Assembly: GCF_051622035.1 (NCBI RefSeq)
Contig: NC_135365.1
Span: 11,264,001-11,328,000 of the forward strand
DNA length: 64,000 nt
DNA from: Arctopsyche grandis
Taxonomy: Eukaryota > Arthropoda > Insecta > Trichoptera > Hydropsychidae
Direction: 5' to 3'
The notes below the pieces were generated by a model. The model searched no databases, had not been told where the DNA came from, and worked only from the letters and a program-made list of their open reading frames with translations. Below are positions 32,791 to 43,235 of this stretch, piece by piece (positions within the stretch are counted from its first letter, which is position 1; each line of letters opens with the position of its first letter). A program made the translations under genes and the position numbers.

Positions 32791-33705
32791 AGATTATATT
32801 AAAGTTTTTCGATTCAATTATCTCTTAAATCACTCAACGAATCAGACAGAATTTTTTTACATGTAATAGAAAGTATAAATTTTAAACACATATTTTTTAA
32901 ATATTTTTACCTCAACCTCAAGGAAGTAGTACTTTAACTCTAGAGAATCGAGGCTTTTTAGGTTTTTTTCAGAAAATTTTTGGTGTATCGAACTTAAATT
33001 TTATATCTAGAAGTTTAATACCAAGTTGTATATAAAATTTGGTGAACACCCATCATCAGAAATTGGCAGTTTACTCTTGTTCGATTTTTCTTGCACTAAT
33101 TTTTCGATCTTTTAAATATATGTATGTGCTCTTCTCGAAAAAATTCAAGTATAATTCTTGAATCAATGTGATGAAAATAAAAAAAAAACATTAAATTTAG
33201 TAAACCGGAAGTGGGACTTTTTCCTCATAGAAAAGCCAATATAGTTGTGACCGCACGATTTTTTCCACACCACTGAACGTATCAATCTAAAAATATTCGT
33301 ATTCTTTATGTACTGATTTGGAGTTGATAAAGTTTTGGTTAAAAATCGTAAACCGGAAATATTCGAGACGAATATTTACAAAAGTAAATATATTAACAGT
33401 GTGCTTAATTTACAATAAAATGAGACATCTTTAATTGTAATGTGTTTAAATTTGGCTTCGAAAATTCAGTGGGAAAAACAATTAAGCGTTGTCATTTGTT
33501 TTTGTTTTTTCGTATAAAAATAAATTTGAAACATTTTTATTTTTAAATAATTTAATAGTGCCGTAAATTTTCGTATATTCGTATATTTTTTGGGGAATTT
33601 AAAATTGTTCTGAAAGATAACATGAAGACCAACATTGGATTTCCGTGTTTTACAAATTTGTGTATGTATGTAGATACAAATAGTTGCATGTGGTTTTTAT
33701 GGTAT
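32791..33705. other. Intergenic with interspersed repeat
   Basis: Bases 33240-33370 (GTGACCGCACGATTTTTTCC, CACTGAACGTATCA, CTTTATGTACTGATTTGGAG) reappear as reverse complement at about 62465-62600. No gene. Confidence 0.4.
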
Positions 33706-34009
33706 TGTTGCGTAGATCGGAGAGAAAGACGCAGGAGGCCTGTAGAAGTCGTTTATTGGTCTGCTCTCGTCGGCGCTCCAAGTCGGAATGGTTTCCAGGC
33801 CGAGAGCGCCCCATATTTATACCCGTTGGGCACAACACACATACATTCACATGTAATCAACTATTGGTCGATGAGTGAGGCGATCCAATTGGCCTTTACA
33901 TACGGCTTATTCATTCAGCGAGGACATTTTAGCGCGAAAGAGAGATCAGATGATTAGCGCTCGTAAGCCATCGGTCCACGAGCGCCACCCACCTAATCTC
34001 TACGTTACA
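33706..34009. mobile_element. Solo LTR with GTAT target duplication
   Basis: Begins TGTTGCGTAGATCGG and ends ATCTCTACGTTACA. It is flanked by GTAT at 33702-33705 and 34010-34013. Much richer in G+C than its surroundings. It holds a CATATTTATACCC box near 33810 and inverted GGCGCTC/GAGCGCC segments. No internal retroelement genes nearby. A different family from the LTR at 11960. Confidence 0.8.
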
Positions 34010-34119
34010 GTATTGTAACTATGTATGTATGTACATACATATCATAAAAAATCATCTTTACTGTTGTGACAAATCTTCTGTTTATTGTATGTACAATTTG
34101 TAAAAATTATATACAAAAT

Positions 34120-34312
34120 TTAAATCCATAGATGTCTCAATGGATTAATTTTGTAATTAATTAAATAATTGTTATTTCGAGTTCTTCAGCTTCTGGAAAT
34201 ACAGTGATGTATGTAGTAATAAAATACTGCATTATTTGTAATTAATTGTCCAGGAAGGCGTATTGGGGAAGGCGCATTGGGGTCTTCCTGTCACGCCTTC
34301 CTGGTAAAATAA
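34120..34312 (+). mobile_element. 3' half of a tRNA-SINE
   Basis: Contains CATAGATGTCTC, AAAATACTGCATTATTTGTAA and the terminal hairpin CCAGGAAGGC...GCCTTCCTGG (34251-34304) with part of the loop duplicated (GGCGTATTGGGGAAGGCGCA). The pol III head is missing. Confidence 0.6.
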
Positions 34313-34410
34313 AAATATGTTTGACTACAGTTTTAATGATTTTTTTTTATGGAAAGCCATTGTTGCTAAAATTGGATGACACCACTGAGTAAAATTGTTA
34401 TATAGATTAA

Positions 34411-34449
34411 AAATCTGGAAAATGTAGACCAATCTTTGATAACTCATAA
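34411..34449 (+). pseudogene. Fragment of a cysteine-repeat gene end
   Basis: The frame reads KSGKCRPIFDNS and then a stop. This matches the C-termini GICKPIFN of the 20.4 kb protein and GVCRPVFN of the 43.2 kb protein. A stop codon directly upstream in frame and no other module nearby show that it is a relic. It is short, so chance is not excluded. Confidence 0.35.
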
Positions 34450-34884
34450 ATTAACTACAGAAGGTAAATGACTCATTAGTCAATAAGGGGGAGGCAGGTT
34501 AAATCAGATGACGATTTTTTTTTATTGAAAAATTCAATAAATTCATTGTGTGGCTATAATTTTTACTTTATCTATGTTTTTTTTTTATATTTTAAATGTT
34601 GATATTAAGCTTTAAGTTTATGTATGTAGTTCATGTGGAAACAATAATTGACTTAAAAATCAATTGAAGTTAAAAGAAAAAAATTAAGAATGATTTAGAA
34701 AAAATTGAGAGAAATCATAACAAATTTATGATAAAATGAAAAGTAAAATTCTGAACAAAACGGTAAAGATGTTTTTTAAAATTGAGTTTTACTATGTGTG
34801 AAATAGACTTTACGTTGAAACAAAACAAACAATTTCGTACGTGTGACTATAAAAATTTGTTTTTCTTAAAATTAATTCATAAAT

Positions 34885-35015
34885 TTTCTGGTTAAATTGA
34901 TTTTGATTGGATTTTAGTCGCATGCAGGGTAACCACATTGTGTTTTCAAGGATTCCAACATGTTAGTAGATTTTTTTTGACAATTTCGAACCATTTGAAT
35001 TTACATAACATAACT
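34885..35015 (+). promoter_or_regulatory. Upstream conserved block of the 36.2 kb gene
   Basis: AAATTGATTTTGATTGGATT, GCATGCAGGGTAACCACATT, TTTTCAAGGATTCCAACATG and GACAATTTCGAACCATTTGA. It lies 1.05 kb before the promoter because repeat DNA (35025-36000) is inserted between them. Confidence 0.45.
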
Positions 35016-35024
35016 TAACTTGGA

Positions 35025-36000
35025 CGCTACTCGCAGCGTGGCAACAAGTGAATTCAGGCGCGTAAATACTATGTCACACGGGCATGCGGTGCATGCGAGC
35101 TTTTTAGATTTAGGGGCCCAAAGGATTTTAAATTAAAATCCTACACATTTTTCAAATAAAAGTCGTAAAAATCTTCTTAAAATTATTTACAAATTACATT
35201 TCGAATTTTCACGATTTTGTACTCCTTCTCACGACATTTATTGGTTTTCCGTTATTGTTCAGTAATAGTAACACTGTTCGATAACTGGCTTACCTCGATA
35301 AAAATAAACGAATTTTTGTTATTAATCCACAAGAACGGTCGAAATATGAAGTGGAATTTTATTTAATTCTCATATAAAGACAATTTAATAAATAATTCCT
35401 ATTAATTCAATTCAGATTCGTGTAAATACGAGTAAATACTAGTACGAGCTTTTAACTCTCAATTTTACCGATTTAAAATTCAGCACACTTCCAATTAACC
35501 ATTTTAAACAAAAAAAAATTGTGGCCAGAACATTATCCCAATAAACATGTTTCAATATAAAATACTGAATATAAAATAGTATTAACAGTGGAAAAAAATC
35601 TAAAGTGAAAATACGTACTTTTGACTTTTGATTTGAACTTAATTAATAAAAAAATACAAAATAAATTCGACGAGTCAAACCAGGCTCAATGAATTAGCTA
35701 TATTGTAGATTGAACATGAAGAACCTTCTAAAATTTATTTGTAAGATGTAATTGCAGAATTTGTAACTTTGAAGGCGAGCAAAAAGAACATTATTTTAAA
35801 TTACATATGTGAGTTAATTATCAATTTAATTTTAAAAAAATAAAAAACTAAATAGAGGCCTTTTGCAAACATTTTGCGTGCGGGAACAATTTTTCTAGTT
35901 ACGCCGCTGTAGGTGATCCAACCATTTTTTTTTTTACTTTTTGGATGTTGAAGTTACTCGTCCAAGCTACTTAGTCCAAACTATTCGCATCCTGTCAACC
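35025..36000. repeat. Inserted composite repeat
   Basis: Bounded by CTTGGACGCTACTCGCAGCG (35028) and AGTTACTCGTCCAAGCTACT (about 35952). It includes a hAT-like end (AATTTTTCTAGTTACGCCGC, about 35889) and the internal part shared with 44140-44335. No gene. Confidence 0.45.
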
Positions 36001-36054
36001 CGGTATTAGAATAGTAATATACATATGTACATACATATATCCAAATCATGTCTC

Positions 36055-36199
36055 AAATAGTTTTGGCAGCCCTATTTTAAATCCGCATGTGATTTAATAT
36101 AAAATGCCACAACTTTGTAATATTATGAAAATCTCGAGAATAACCACACACGTTATACTACATATTATACATTCAGGACTATTCTGATTATTTATCATT
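36055..36199 (+). promoter_or_regulatory. MSSK-family promoter and 5' UTR, copy 4
   Basis: GTTTTGGCAGCCCTATTTTA, TAATATAAAATGCCACAACT, GAATAACCACACACGTTATA and TTCAGGACTATTCTGATTAT lead to the ATG at 36200. Confidence 0.65.
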
Positions 36200-36523
36200 A
36201 TGTCGAGTAAAGCATCGTATGTGTTATTTCTCTGTCTATCCGTATGTTTGCATGACAGTTTAGTTCTTGGTAGTTATTACCCGAGTGATGATAAATGCAG
36301 TACCATGTGTGTAGTTGGAAATAACGGATATTGTGTTACGCCTAGAAACACCATGTTTTGTCCAGAAGGGTGGACACTAGGGTATGGTGGCTGCATACCT
36401 CCTCAAAGCCAATCAATTGGTTGGAATCCAGTACCATATACCAAGACAACCGGATATTCCACGAGAGACCCAAGGTTGTTTGGACTTGGGTCTCTGTATT
36501 TAGGTGGTCAGGTATATTTATAA
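36200..36523 (+). CDS. Secreted MSSK-family protein, 107 aa
   Basis: Leader MSSKASYVLFLCLSVCLHDS, then CSTMCVVGNNGYC (shared with the 30.4 kb protein), then a single CPEGWTLGYGGC module, then a cysteine-free tail rich in Gly, Pro, Tyr and Leu. The tail after CIPPQ has no counterpart in the paralogues and could be frameshifted or truncated, since the other +1 frame also stays open to 36567. Either way the N-terminal half is well conserved and is likely secreted. Confidence 0.7.
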   Translation: MSSKASYVLFLCLSVCLHDSLVLGSYYPSDDKCSTMCVVGNNGYCVTPRNTMFCPEGWTLGYGGCIPPQSQSIGWNPVPYTKTTGYSTRDPRLFGLGSLYLGGQVYL

Positions 36524-36979
36524 ATAGTCTATGTCCAATGGTCAGTATTTTTGTGGTCAGTTATTAAATTTTATGGTCTGTAATTAATTTTTGATATCCA
36601 ATAATTTACATAAAAGTGCTAGTATTGACATTAAATAGTCAGTAATTCAAAAGAAGGACATTCACATGTATGTATGTATCTACATACATACATTTCGATG
36701 ACGGAAAACATGAAAACAGAAATCAAATCAATGAACGATTTGAACATTCCTATAAAAATAATACATGAAATATTGTTAGAAAATTATTTAGGACTGACCA
36801 AAAAATTTGTTGCCTTGTATAATTATAATATGTATATAAACCAATTTATGGGTATTTTATGTAAACGTTCTACATGTAATGTTATTGTCTTGCTATGTAT
36901 GTAGTTTGAACAAAAATATTTTTTTCTGAAATGAATTATCAAAATATGGTGAAAATATACATAAATTTGAATATTTGTA

Positions 36980-37265
36980 CTGTAATTATTTATATGTACA
37001 TATATACCAGTAGTATAGCTCGGTGATTACGTTAATGCCAACCACCGAGGTATTCCGGGTTCAAGCCCTGATTTGACCTCGATTGACTATTTCTGCAGTG
37101 CTGCTCATTAGACCTGGTTATTTGTGACCCCATGTCGATTGTTTCCTATCTAAGTTTGCCAATTTACCTGATTTCATGATTCAAACAGTTCCTCACCTAA
37201 ATTACCTACCTACGATTTGTCACCACTATTTGAATATGATTTCAAATCTATGATCGATAAAAAAT
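36980..37265 (+). mobile_element. tRNA-derived SINE (5' and core)
   Basis: A-box-like TAGCTCGGTGATTACG, B box GGGTTCAAGCCC (about 37059), core GATTGTTTCCTATCTAAG, TTGCCAATTTACCTGATTTC. The B box is the best of the SINEs here. The 3' hairpin is absent. Confidence 0.65.
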
Positions 37266-39050
37266 GTATATATTTAAATACAATACAAGTTTAAAACCAT
37301 TGGTGTGGTTTTGGGGCAACCTATAATTGCACCATGGTACGAATATTAATTTAATATAATAATTATCACTGCTGCAGAAACGTAGCTGGGAATTGATGTC
37401 ATCTTTAAATTTAGGTCGCATACAAAAATAAACACAAACTTTAAAAAAGTGATATTAGGTTTAAACGTATTATCCAGAATATAGCCGAATATCTGTATAC
37501 AAACAGAACCAAAGATAATTAGAGTGTTATTCTTCAAAGAACCATGAGGGCAAAGACACACAGAGGCACGCGGCCCGTGATTTTTTTTTTAGATAATTTT
37601 GCACATGTTAAAAACGCTAGTACGCATAATCTATGCTATGGCACCCAGGCCTAAAATCCTTCTATTGATGTAGGTTTAATAGTGATCGATAACGATCGAA
37701 AAATGTAGGAGAAATTTATCGAAAAAAAACAGCCCCTGCGGATTTTTCACTACAATAGGCCAATAACGCGCCTGTGCCGTTGTATTCAGTGTGTTTTCGC
37801 TTTAAAGGAATCCATAAACAGGTCTCTTAAGGAACCGCAAAAAAAACTAAAGGTCGAATGTTCTATTTGATGCCTTTAAAACTATACAACCTACATATGT
37901 ACATACCCAGCGAAAAAGTATTTTCTATTTCAGAAAATTTTGAAACCAAAATCAAAACCAAAAGTCATCAAAATTAAGGTGATTGATCAGTGGATATTTT
38001 GTGTTTTCTAAAAACATTTTTCCTCAAATGGATCACCGAATAAAATTTAACTGAATTTTGTTTTAGTTATCAATCAATTTTATATATGTAGAGTTAATCA
38101 ATTACTTAATTATAGAGGGTATTTTGTCTTATAATAATTTTTGAATAAAATTCCAATATTTCAAAAAATATACAAGTTTGAAAAAATTCTTTTTCGTTAT
38201 TTTAATTGAATTTTCCATTTTTGTAAAACTTCGAAAACCGGGTTTCAGGAAATATCAGAAATTGATAACCGGATTTTATATAAATCTTAGAAAAAACCAA
38301 TTTTAATGACGTAACTGACCAGTTTGCTACATTTGTAAGATTTTTTATAATAGTTACAGAACTTCAGTGTTCTAAAATCTATTCAATCCATCTGTGGCAG
38401 GTACAAAGTCTTGTTTTTTAGAAACCTACCATTGTTTAATCATTAATGTATTAACAGAGGCTCAATGTTTGGAAGAGGTTTGACCTCTTAAGTTAAATTT
38501 AGTTTTTATTTTAAATATCAGGTTTTTCTTATTTGACAAATTTTTGAAAATTTATTGTACCTCTAATTTTTTTTCTGTTGAAAGGGACGGTTTTATTTTT
38601 TTATTTGATTGAATACACATTGGAATAACTAAAAAAATATGTAATTATTGACTAACAATACTACTTTTAACTTGGGCAGTATTAGCAATTAACCGTAAGA
38701 TTTTTAAAAAAACCTTTAAGACTTTATACTGAGGTATCATCTGTGGCTCAAAATGTTTGAAATTATATGAGCCATCAACACTTAGCTTCATAACAACCTG
38801 TATATTTTAAAATTGTAAAATACCGTTCGACCCCGAGTGCAAAATACTCTAGCCACACATCTGCATTGCTACTATAAAGGAAAATTATAATAAAATTCGA
38901 GTTAAAATTCTGGAGCAAATAGTAGAATTGTTAACTTAACTCGATTTTATTTAGCGTGAAATATTGGAGTATTTTATTGAAATTAAAAACTAAATTCAAA
39001 TGATTTTTCAGTAAGAAGCGAAAATACGTATACTATAAAACATTATTTTA
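37266..39050. other. Long intergenic stretch, nothing recognised
   Basis: AT-rich, no frame over 75 codons, no repeat recognised beyond microsatellites. Confidence 0.35.
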
Positions 39051-39064
39051 ATTAAAATTAATTT

Positions 39065-39200
39065 TTAAATTTACCGGTTAAATTTGATCATAATTGAATT
39101 TCTACGAGGGTCGTCACATTGCATATTTTTATCAAGGATTCCAATATGTTTTTACATTCAGATTGACAATTTAATATTCTTTGAATTTACGTCACATGTT
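39065..39200 (+). promoter_or_regulatory. Upstream conserved block of the 39.4 kb gene
   Basis: GGTTAAATTTGATCATAATT, GAGGGTCGTCACATTGCATA, ATCAAGGATTCCAATATG and GACAATTTAATATTCTTTGA. More diverged than the other copies. Confidence 0.4.
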
Positions 39201-39254
39201 TGTTTATGCTTTTATTTCAACAAGTGCTTACTTCCAGAGTGAATACGTCTGAGG

Positions 39255-39388
39255 TAAGGTAACCCTATTTTAAATTGACTTGGAATTATTATATAAACTG
39301 AGACGATATAATACTTTGATAAACTCGAGAACAACCACTGACGTTACATCACATTCTGGATCAAACAATATTAAAACTAGTTATCGCA
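39255..39388 (+). promoter_or_regulatory. MSSK-family promoter and 5' UTR, copy 5
   Basis: GTAACCCTATTTTAAATTG, TATTATATAAACTGAG and GAGAACAACCACTGACGTTA, then the ATG at 39389. The most diverged functional copy. Confidence 0.55.
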
Positions 39389-39715
39389 ATGTCGAGTAAG
39401 ACACTTTTGGTGCTAATTTTCTGTCTGTTCATAAGTTTGTATGACAGCTTAGCTCATAGACAAGAACTCGTTCAAGTTAAAGAAGCCTTAAGAAATACCA
39501 TGCTGCGTCCACCTGGACACAAACCTTTTAATGGAGTTTCCGATGTAAAAACAAGAGGCGAGGTCAATTCTGCTAAATCTTTCCGAAAACCTAGACGAAA
39601 TTCGGAAAATACAAGATTTTGTCCTTTTGGTTGGAGACGAATGAAGAAAGGTGACTGCATACCTCCTTCGGGAAAACCAAAATTTCATATAAGGTTGATG
39701 TTCAACAAAAGATGA
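39389..39715 (+). CDS. Secreted MSSK-family protein reduced to one module, 108 aa
   Basis: The leader MSSKTLLVLIFCLFISLYDS and following QELVQVKEALRNTM align with the N-terminus of the 22.4 kb protein (QELARAKEDVKGDT). The first module has lost its cysteines (RPPGHKPFNGV). A basic KSFRKPRRN corresponds to the furin-like LKRFRRN, and one module remains (CPFGWRRMKKGDC). The reading frame stops soon after. It is either a short functional paralogue or a gene truncated after its second module. The intact promoter and frame favour expression. Confidence 0.65.
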   Translation: MSSKTLLVLIFCLFISLYDSLAHRQELVQVKEALRNTMLRPPGHKPFNGVSDVKTRGEVNSAKSFRKPRRNSENTRFCPFGWRRMKKGDCIPPSGKPKFHIRLMFNKR

Positions 39716-39747
39716 TGAAAATTAAAGCCAATTTTAAATGATATATG

Positions 39748-40022
39748 AGTGGCGTCGCTAGGGTTGGTACGGTCAATGCATTCAAACATAATATATAAAT
39801 AAAAATTATGGGAAAATCGATTCACCTTAATTGAAAACAGGTAGAAGTATTTATAAAAAAATATACTTGTTCTACGAACTTGCAATATTAGCATGAAGAA
39901 GTTCATAAAATGTCTAAAATATATGATTGCAGAATTTTTAAATTTACATACATATGTATGTACTAAGAAGGACATTTAAAATTTGTAAATGCGGGACAAA
40001 TTTTTCTAGTTACGCCACTGAT
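39748..40022. mobile_element. hAT-type MITE
   Basis: Left end AGTGGCGTCGCTAGGGTTGG, right end TTTTTCTAGTTACGCCACTG, imperfect inverted repeats of the CAGTGGCGTAACTAG type. The interior (AAGGACATTTAAAATTTG) is shared with about 5470. Related right ends occur at about 35905 and 44332. Lies 30 bases after the 39.4 kb gene. Confidence 0.6.
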
Positions 40023-40929
40023 CTTATGTATATAAAACAAGGACCGTTCGTTGTGTGTGTGTGTGTCGTTAAATATTCAAATAAATTTAATAAAATAAAT
40101 AACAAATGAATGTTACTAAGCAAAATATTTTTCTTTTATTTGTAATTACCTTAAATAACTGAGCCGTATAATATAATAAGTCCTAAAATGTTTTTAATTA
40201 AAATGAATTTATTTTAATTGTATCATTATTTTATAAATTTCTCCACCGTCGAAAATCGTCGGATTCGACATAATTGTAGATTTATTTTACTTTCCTTATT
40301 TTGATCTCTTGTAAAAATACGCCTTAGGAATAGGTATTTAGAAAAAAGAACAATTTTATAATTTTTAAAAACTAAAAAATAAAATTATTATTTCTTTAGT
40401 CGTAAAAATTTATGAAATCTTCTAAGGAGTCCAAATGCCGAGAAAAATATTACTGTAGTAGAGATAATATCTATTGATAATCTATGTATCTAATCTATAA
40501 TTTGGAAAGAGACTTTGTATGTAAATATCCTTGGTCGTCGTCGTCGTCTTCGTCGTCTTCGTCCGTAGATCGGTGACGTCATCGAACACGTGATTCGATT
40601 TTTTTTTTTTCGATCCATGGGCGCCGATTTGTTTTTTTCGTTTCAATGGATTCACCCCCGCGGGGGCGCAAAGCGAGTAGTTTCATGGGGCCCCGCCAGG
40701 GGCGCCACAAGGGGCGCAGCCCCGTGGGGCCCCGAAGGGGGCCCGGAGGGCGCAGCCTCATGGGGCGCAGCCCCTTGGGGCTCAAAAGGGGGCGCAGCCT
40801 CATGGGGCGTAGCCCCATGGGGCCCCGAAGGGGTCGCAGGGGGGCGCAGCCTCATTGGGCCCCAAAGGGGGCGCAGCCTCATGGGGCACAGCCCCATTGG
40901 GCCCCGAAGGGGGCGCAGGGGGTGCAGCC

Positions 40930-41092
40930 TCATGGGGCGTAGCCTTATGGGGCGTAGCCTTATGGGGCGCAGTCTTATGGGGCGCTGCCTTATGGGGCGC
41001 CGCCTTATGGGGCGCCGCCTTATGGGGCGCCGCCTTATGGGGCGCCGCCTTATGGGGCGCCGCCTTATGGGGCGCCGCCTTATGGAGCTTAG
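40930..41092 (+). repeat. 15-base GC-rich tandem array
   Basis: About eleven units of CGCCGCCTTATGGGG and close variants (CGTAGCCTTATGGGG, CGCAGTCTTATGGGG). It grades on both sides into looser GGGGCGCAGCCTCAT units (40670-41160). The length is a multiple of three, which keeps frames open on both strands. Confidence 0.85.
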
Positions 41093-41159
41093 CCGCATGG
41101 AGCCCCGAAGGGGGCGCAAGGGGGCGCAGCCTCATGGGGCGCAGCCCCATGGGGCTCCG

Positions 41160-42220
41160 AAGGGGGCGCAGCCTCATGGGGCGAAGCCCCCTTCGGCGAA
41201 GCCCTAAACGGCAACTGATCATGGGGGCGAAGCCCTAGATGGCATTTAATCATTGGGGCGAAGCCCTAGACGGCATTTAATCATGGATGCGCGGAGGGGC
41301 GAAGCCCTAAAAGGCATTAACTAAGGGGGGCGAAGCCCTAGACGGCATTTAATCATGGGGGCGCGGAGGGGCGAAGCCCTTAAAGGCAACTGATAATGGG
41401 GGCGAAGCCCTAGACGGCAATTAATCATGGGGACGTGGAGGGGCGAAGCCCTTATCGGCAACTGATCATGGGGGCGAAGCCCTAGATGGCATTTAATCAT
41501 GGGGGCGCGGAGGGGCGAAGCCCTGATAGGCATTTACTAAGGGGGGCGAAGCCCTAGACGGCAATTAACCATGGGGACGTGGAGGGGCGAAGCCCTAAAA
41601 GGCAACTGATCATGGGGGCGAAGCCCTAGACGGCATTTAATAATGGGGGCGCGGAGGGGCGAAGCCCTAAAAGGCAACTGATAATGGGGGCGAAGCCCTA
41701 GACGGCAATTAATCATGGGGACGTGGAGGGGCGAAGCCCTTATCGGAAACTGATCATGGGGGCGAAGCCCTAGATGGCATTTAATCATGGGGGCGCGGAG
41801 GGGCGAAGCCCTGATAGGCATTTACTAAGGGGGGCGAAGCCCTAGACGGCATTTAATCATGGGGGCGCGGAGGGGCGAAGCCCTAATAGGCATTAACTAA
41901 GGGGGGCGAAGCCCTAGACGGCATTTAATCATGGGGGTGCGGAGGGGCGAAGCCCTAAAAGGCATTAACTAAGGGGGGCGAAGCCCTAAACGGCAATTAA
42001 TCTTGGGGGCGCGGGGGGCGAAGCCCTAAAAGGCATTAACTAAAGGGGGCGAAGCCCTAGACGGCTTTGAATCATGGGGGCGCGGAGGGGCGAAGCCCTA
42101 AAAGGCAACTGATCATGGGGGTGAAGCCCTAAACGGCAATTGCTCATGGGGCGTGGAGGGGCGAAGCCCTAGAAGGCAAAGGCTCAGGGGGGTGCCGAGG
42201 GCGAAGCCCTAGAAGGCAAA
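41160..42220 (+). repeat. 72-base GC-rich array of GCGAAGC mini-hairpins, 288-base higher-order period
   Basis: Each half-unit starts GGGGCGAAGCCCTA followed by a variable GGCATTTAATCATGGG or GGCAACTGATCATGGG spacer. Pairs make about 72 bases. Variant-specific blocks recur after 288 bases (for example CTTATCGGC at 41451 and CTTATCGGA at 41739), that is four 72-mers. By eye nearly 30 perfect GCGAAGC heptamers inside GGGCGAAGCCC are present. Confidence 0.85.
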
Positions 42221-42432
42221 AAAAAAAAGATTTTTTTTTTTTGATTTTTTTAAATTTTTTTTTTTATTTTTTTTTTGATTTTTTTTTATTTATTTTTTAT
42301 TTATTTTTTATTTTTTTTTTAAATTTTTTTTTTAAATTTTAAAATTTTTTTTTTTTTAATTAAATTAGCTTAGTCATGTTTAAGCGGTTTATATTATAAA
42401 CACTGAGCGAAGCCGGGTAATACAGCTAGTAC

Positions 42433-42799
42433 ATATATAAAAATCAATTTTTGTAAGTCTGTCTCGAAAAGGTTCCTAAACCACTGAACCGATTACGATG
42501 AAACTTTCATGATTTGTTGTATGCATGTCCGGGAAGATCATTGTGAAAAAAAAATCGCCCAAAAACGGGAATGAGTGTCATTGCAAGGCATTGTTCTGTT
42601 GTTAGGGTTGCGTTGATTAACCTGCGTTGTTCAAACAATTGAATTATTTCAAATGTGTTGCGTTTTTCCGACAAATGGGAACGAGAACGAGAACGAGAAC
42701 GGCAACGGGAACGGGAACGAGAACGGGAACGAGAACGGTAACGGGAACGGGAATTGCATGCGTTATTGTGGCATTGCAACGCATGACGGGTTCAGCTAG
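42433..42799 (+). mobile_element. Helitron, family 2, next to the array Helitron
   Basis: Begins about TATATAAAAATCAATTTTTG and contains ACCGATTACGATGAAACTTT. CGGGAACGAGAACG-type hexamers lie at 42675-42750. It ends GCATGACGGGTTCAGCTAG at 42799. Same family as 24060 and 26202. It abuts the previous Helitron's CTAG end, so one inserted at the edge of the other. Confidence 0.7.
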
Positions 42800-43235
42800 T
42801 ATTTTATAAAAAAAATGAGCTAGGTGAACTTGGCTGAATAATTCATTTTCTGTACTTCATTGATCTTGTACAATATAACTCTGTTGTTTATCATTATTAT
42901 AAAAGTTGTCACAGTAACTTAACAGTTTATAGCATGTTTTAAATGACATAAACTTGGACTGTCTTTCACCGGCCAATCTATAATACAATAGTAGATGATT
43001 GCAAAATTTCGTGCCCGTTTATTGCTCGGACTCATTTTTAAAAATCGGGCATGAACTTATGCAATCATCTAATACAATATTTTGATAATTCAATTTATCT
43101 ATGTAAATTCATCATACACACGAAGAAAATAATAAAATACAACATATTTATAAAAATTAATGTATTAACTTAAATTTAAGTACAAAACTATTTTAAATTA
43201 TATTCAATATTACAAGTTATTTCCTCTTTATAAAA

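Larger units (their letters stand above)
40489..42429 (+). mobile_element. Large Helitron (family 1) filled with GC-rich tandem arrays
   Basis: Its ends are those of the short family-1 Helitrons: TCTAATCTATAATTTGG at 40489, GTGACGTCATCGAACA near 40575, and at the right AGTCATGTTTAAGCGG, GAGCGAAGCCGGGTAATA and CTAG at 42426-42429. Between lie about 1.6 kb of extremely GC-rich arrays (40650-42220) and a T-rich block (42221-42360). No Rep/helicase is encoded. Long frames on both strands (such as 40590-41207 plus) are only translations of 15-base repeats. Composition is entirely unlike the rest of the window. Confidence 0.75.

Noticed and set aside
33622-33957. Frame of 111 codons
   Set aside because: Mostly inside the solo LTR at 33706-34009.
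37010-37090. Possible tRNA gene with GGGTTCAAGCCC
   Set aside because: Same SINE core follows (CCTATCTAAGTTTGCCAATT); acceptor stem absent.
40579-41238. Long frames on both strands (up to 205 codons) in the GC-rich region
   Set aside because: They are translations of a 15-base repeat, giving [12 protein letters not shown]-like or [10 protein letters not shown]-like peptides in several frames at once. No start context, splice signal or non-repeat part.
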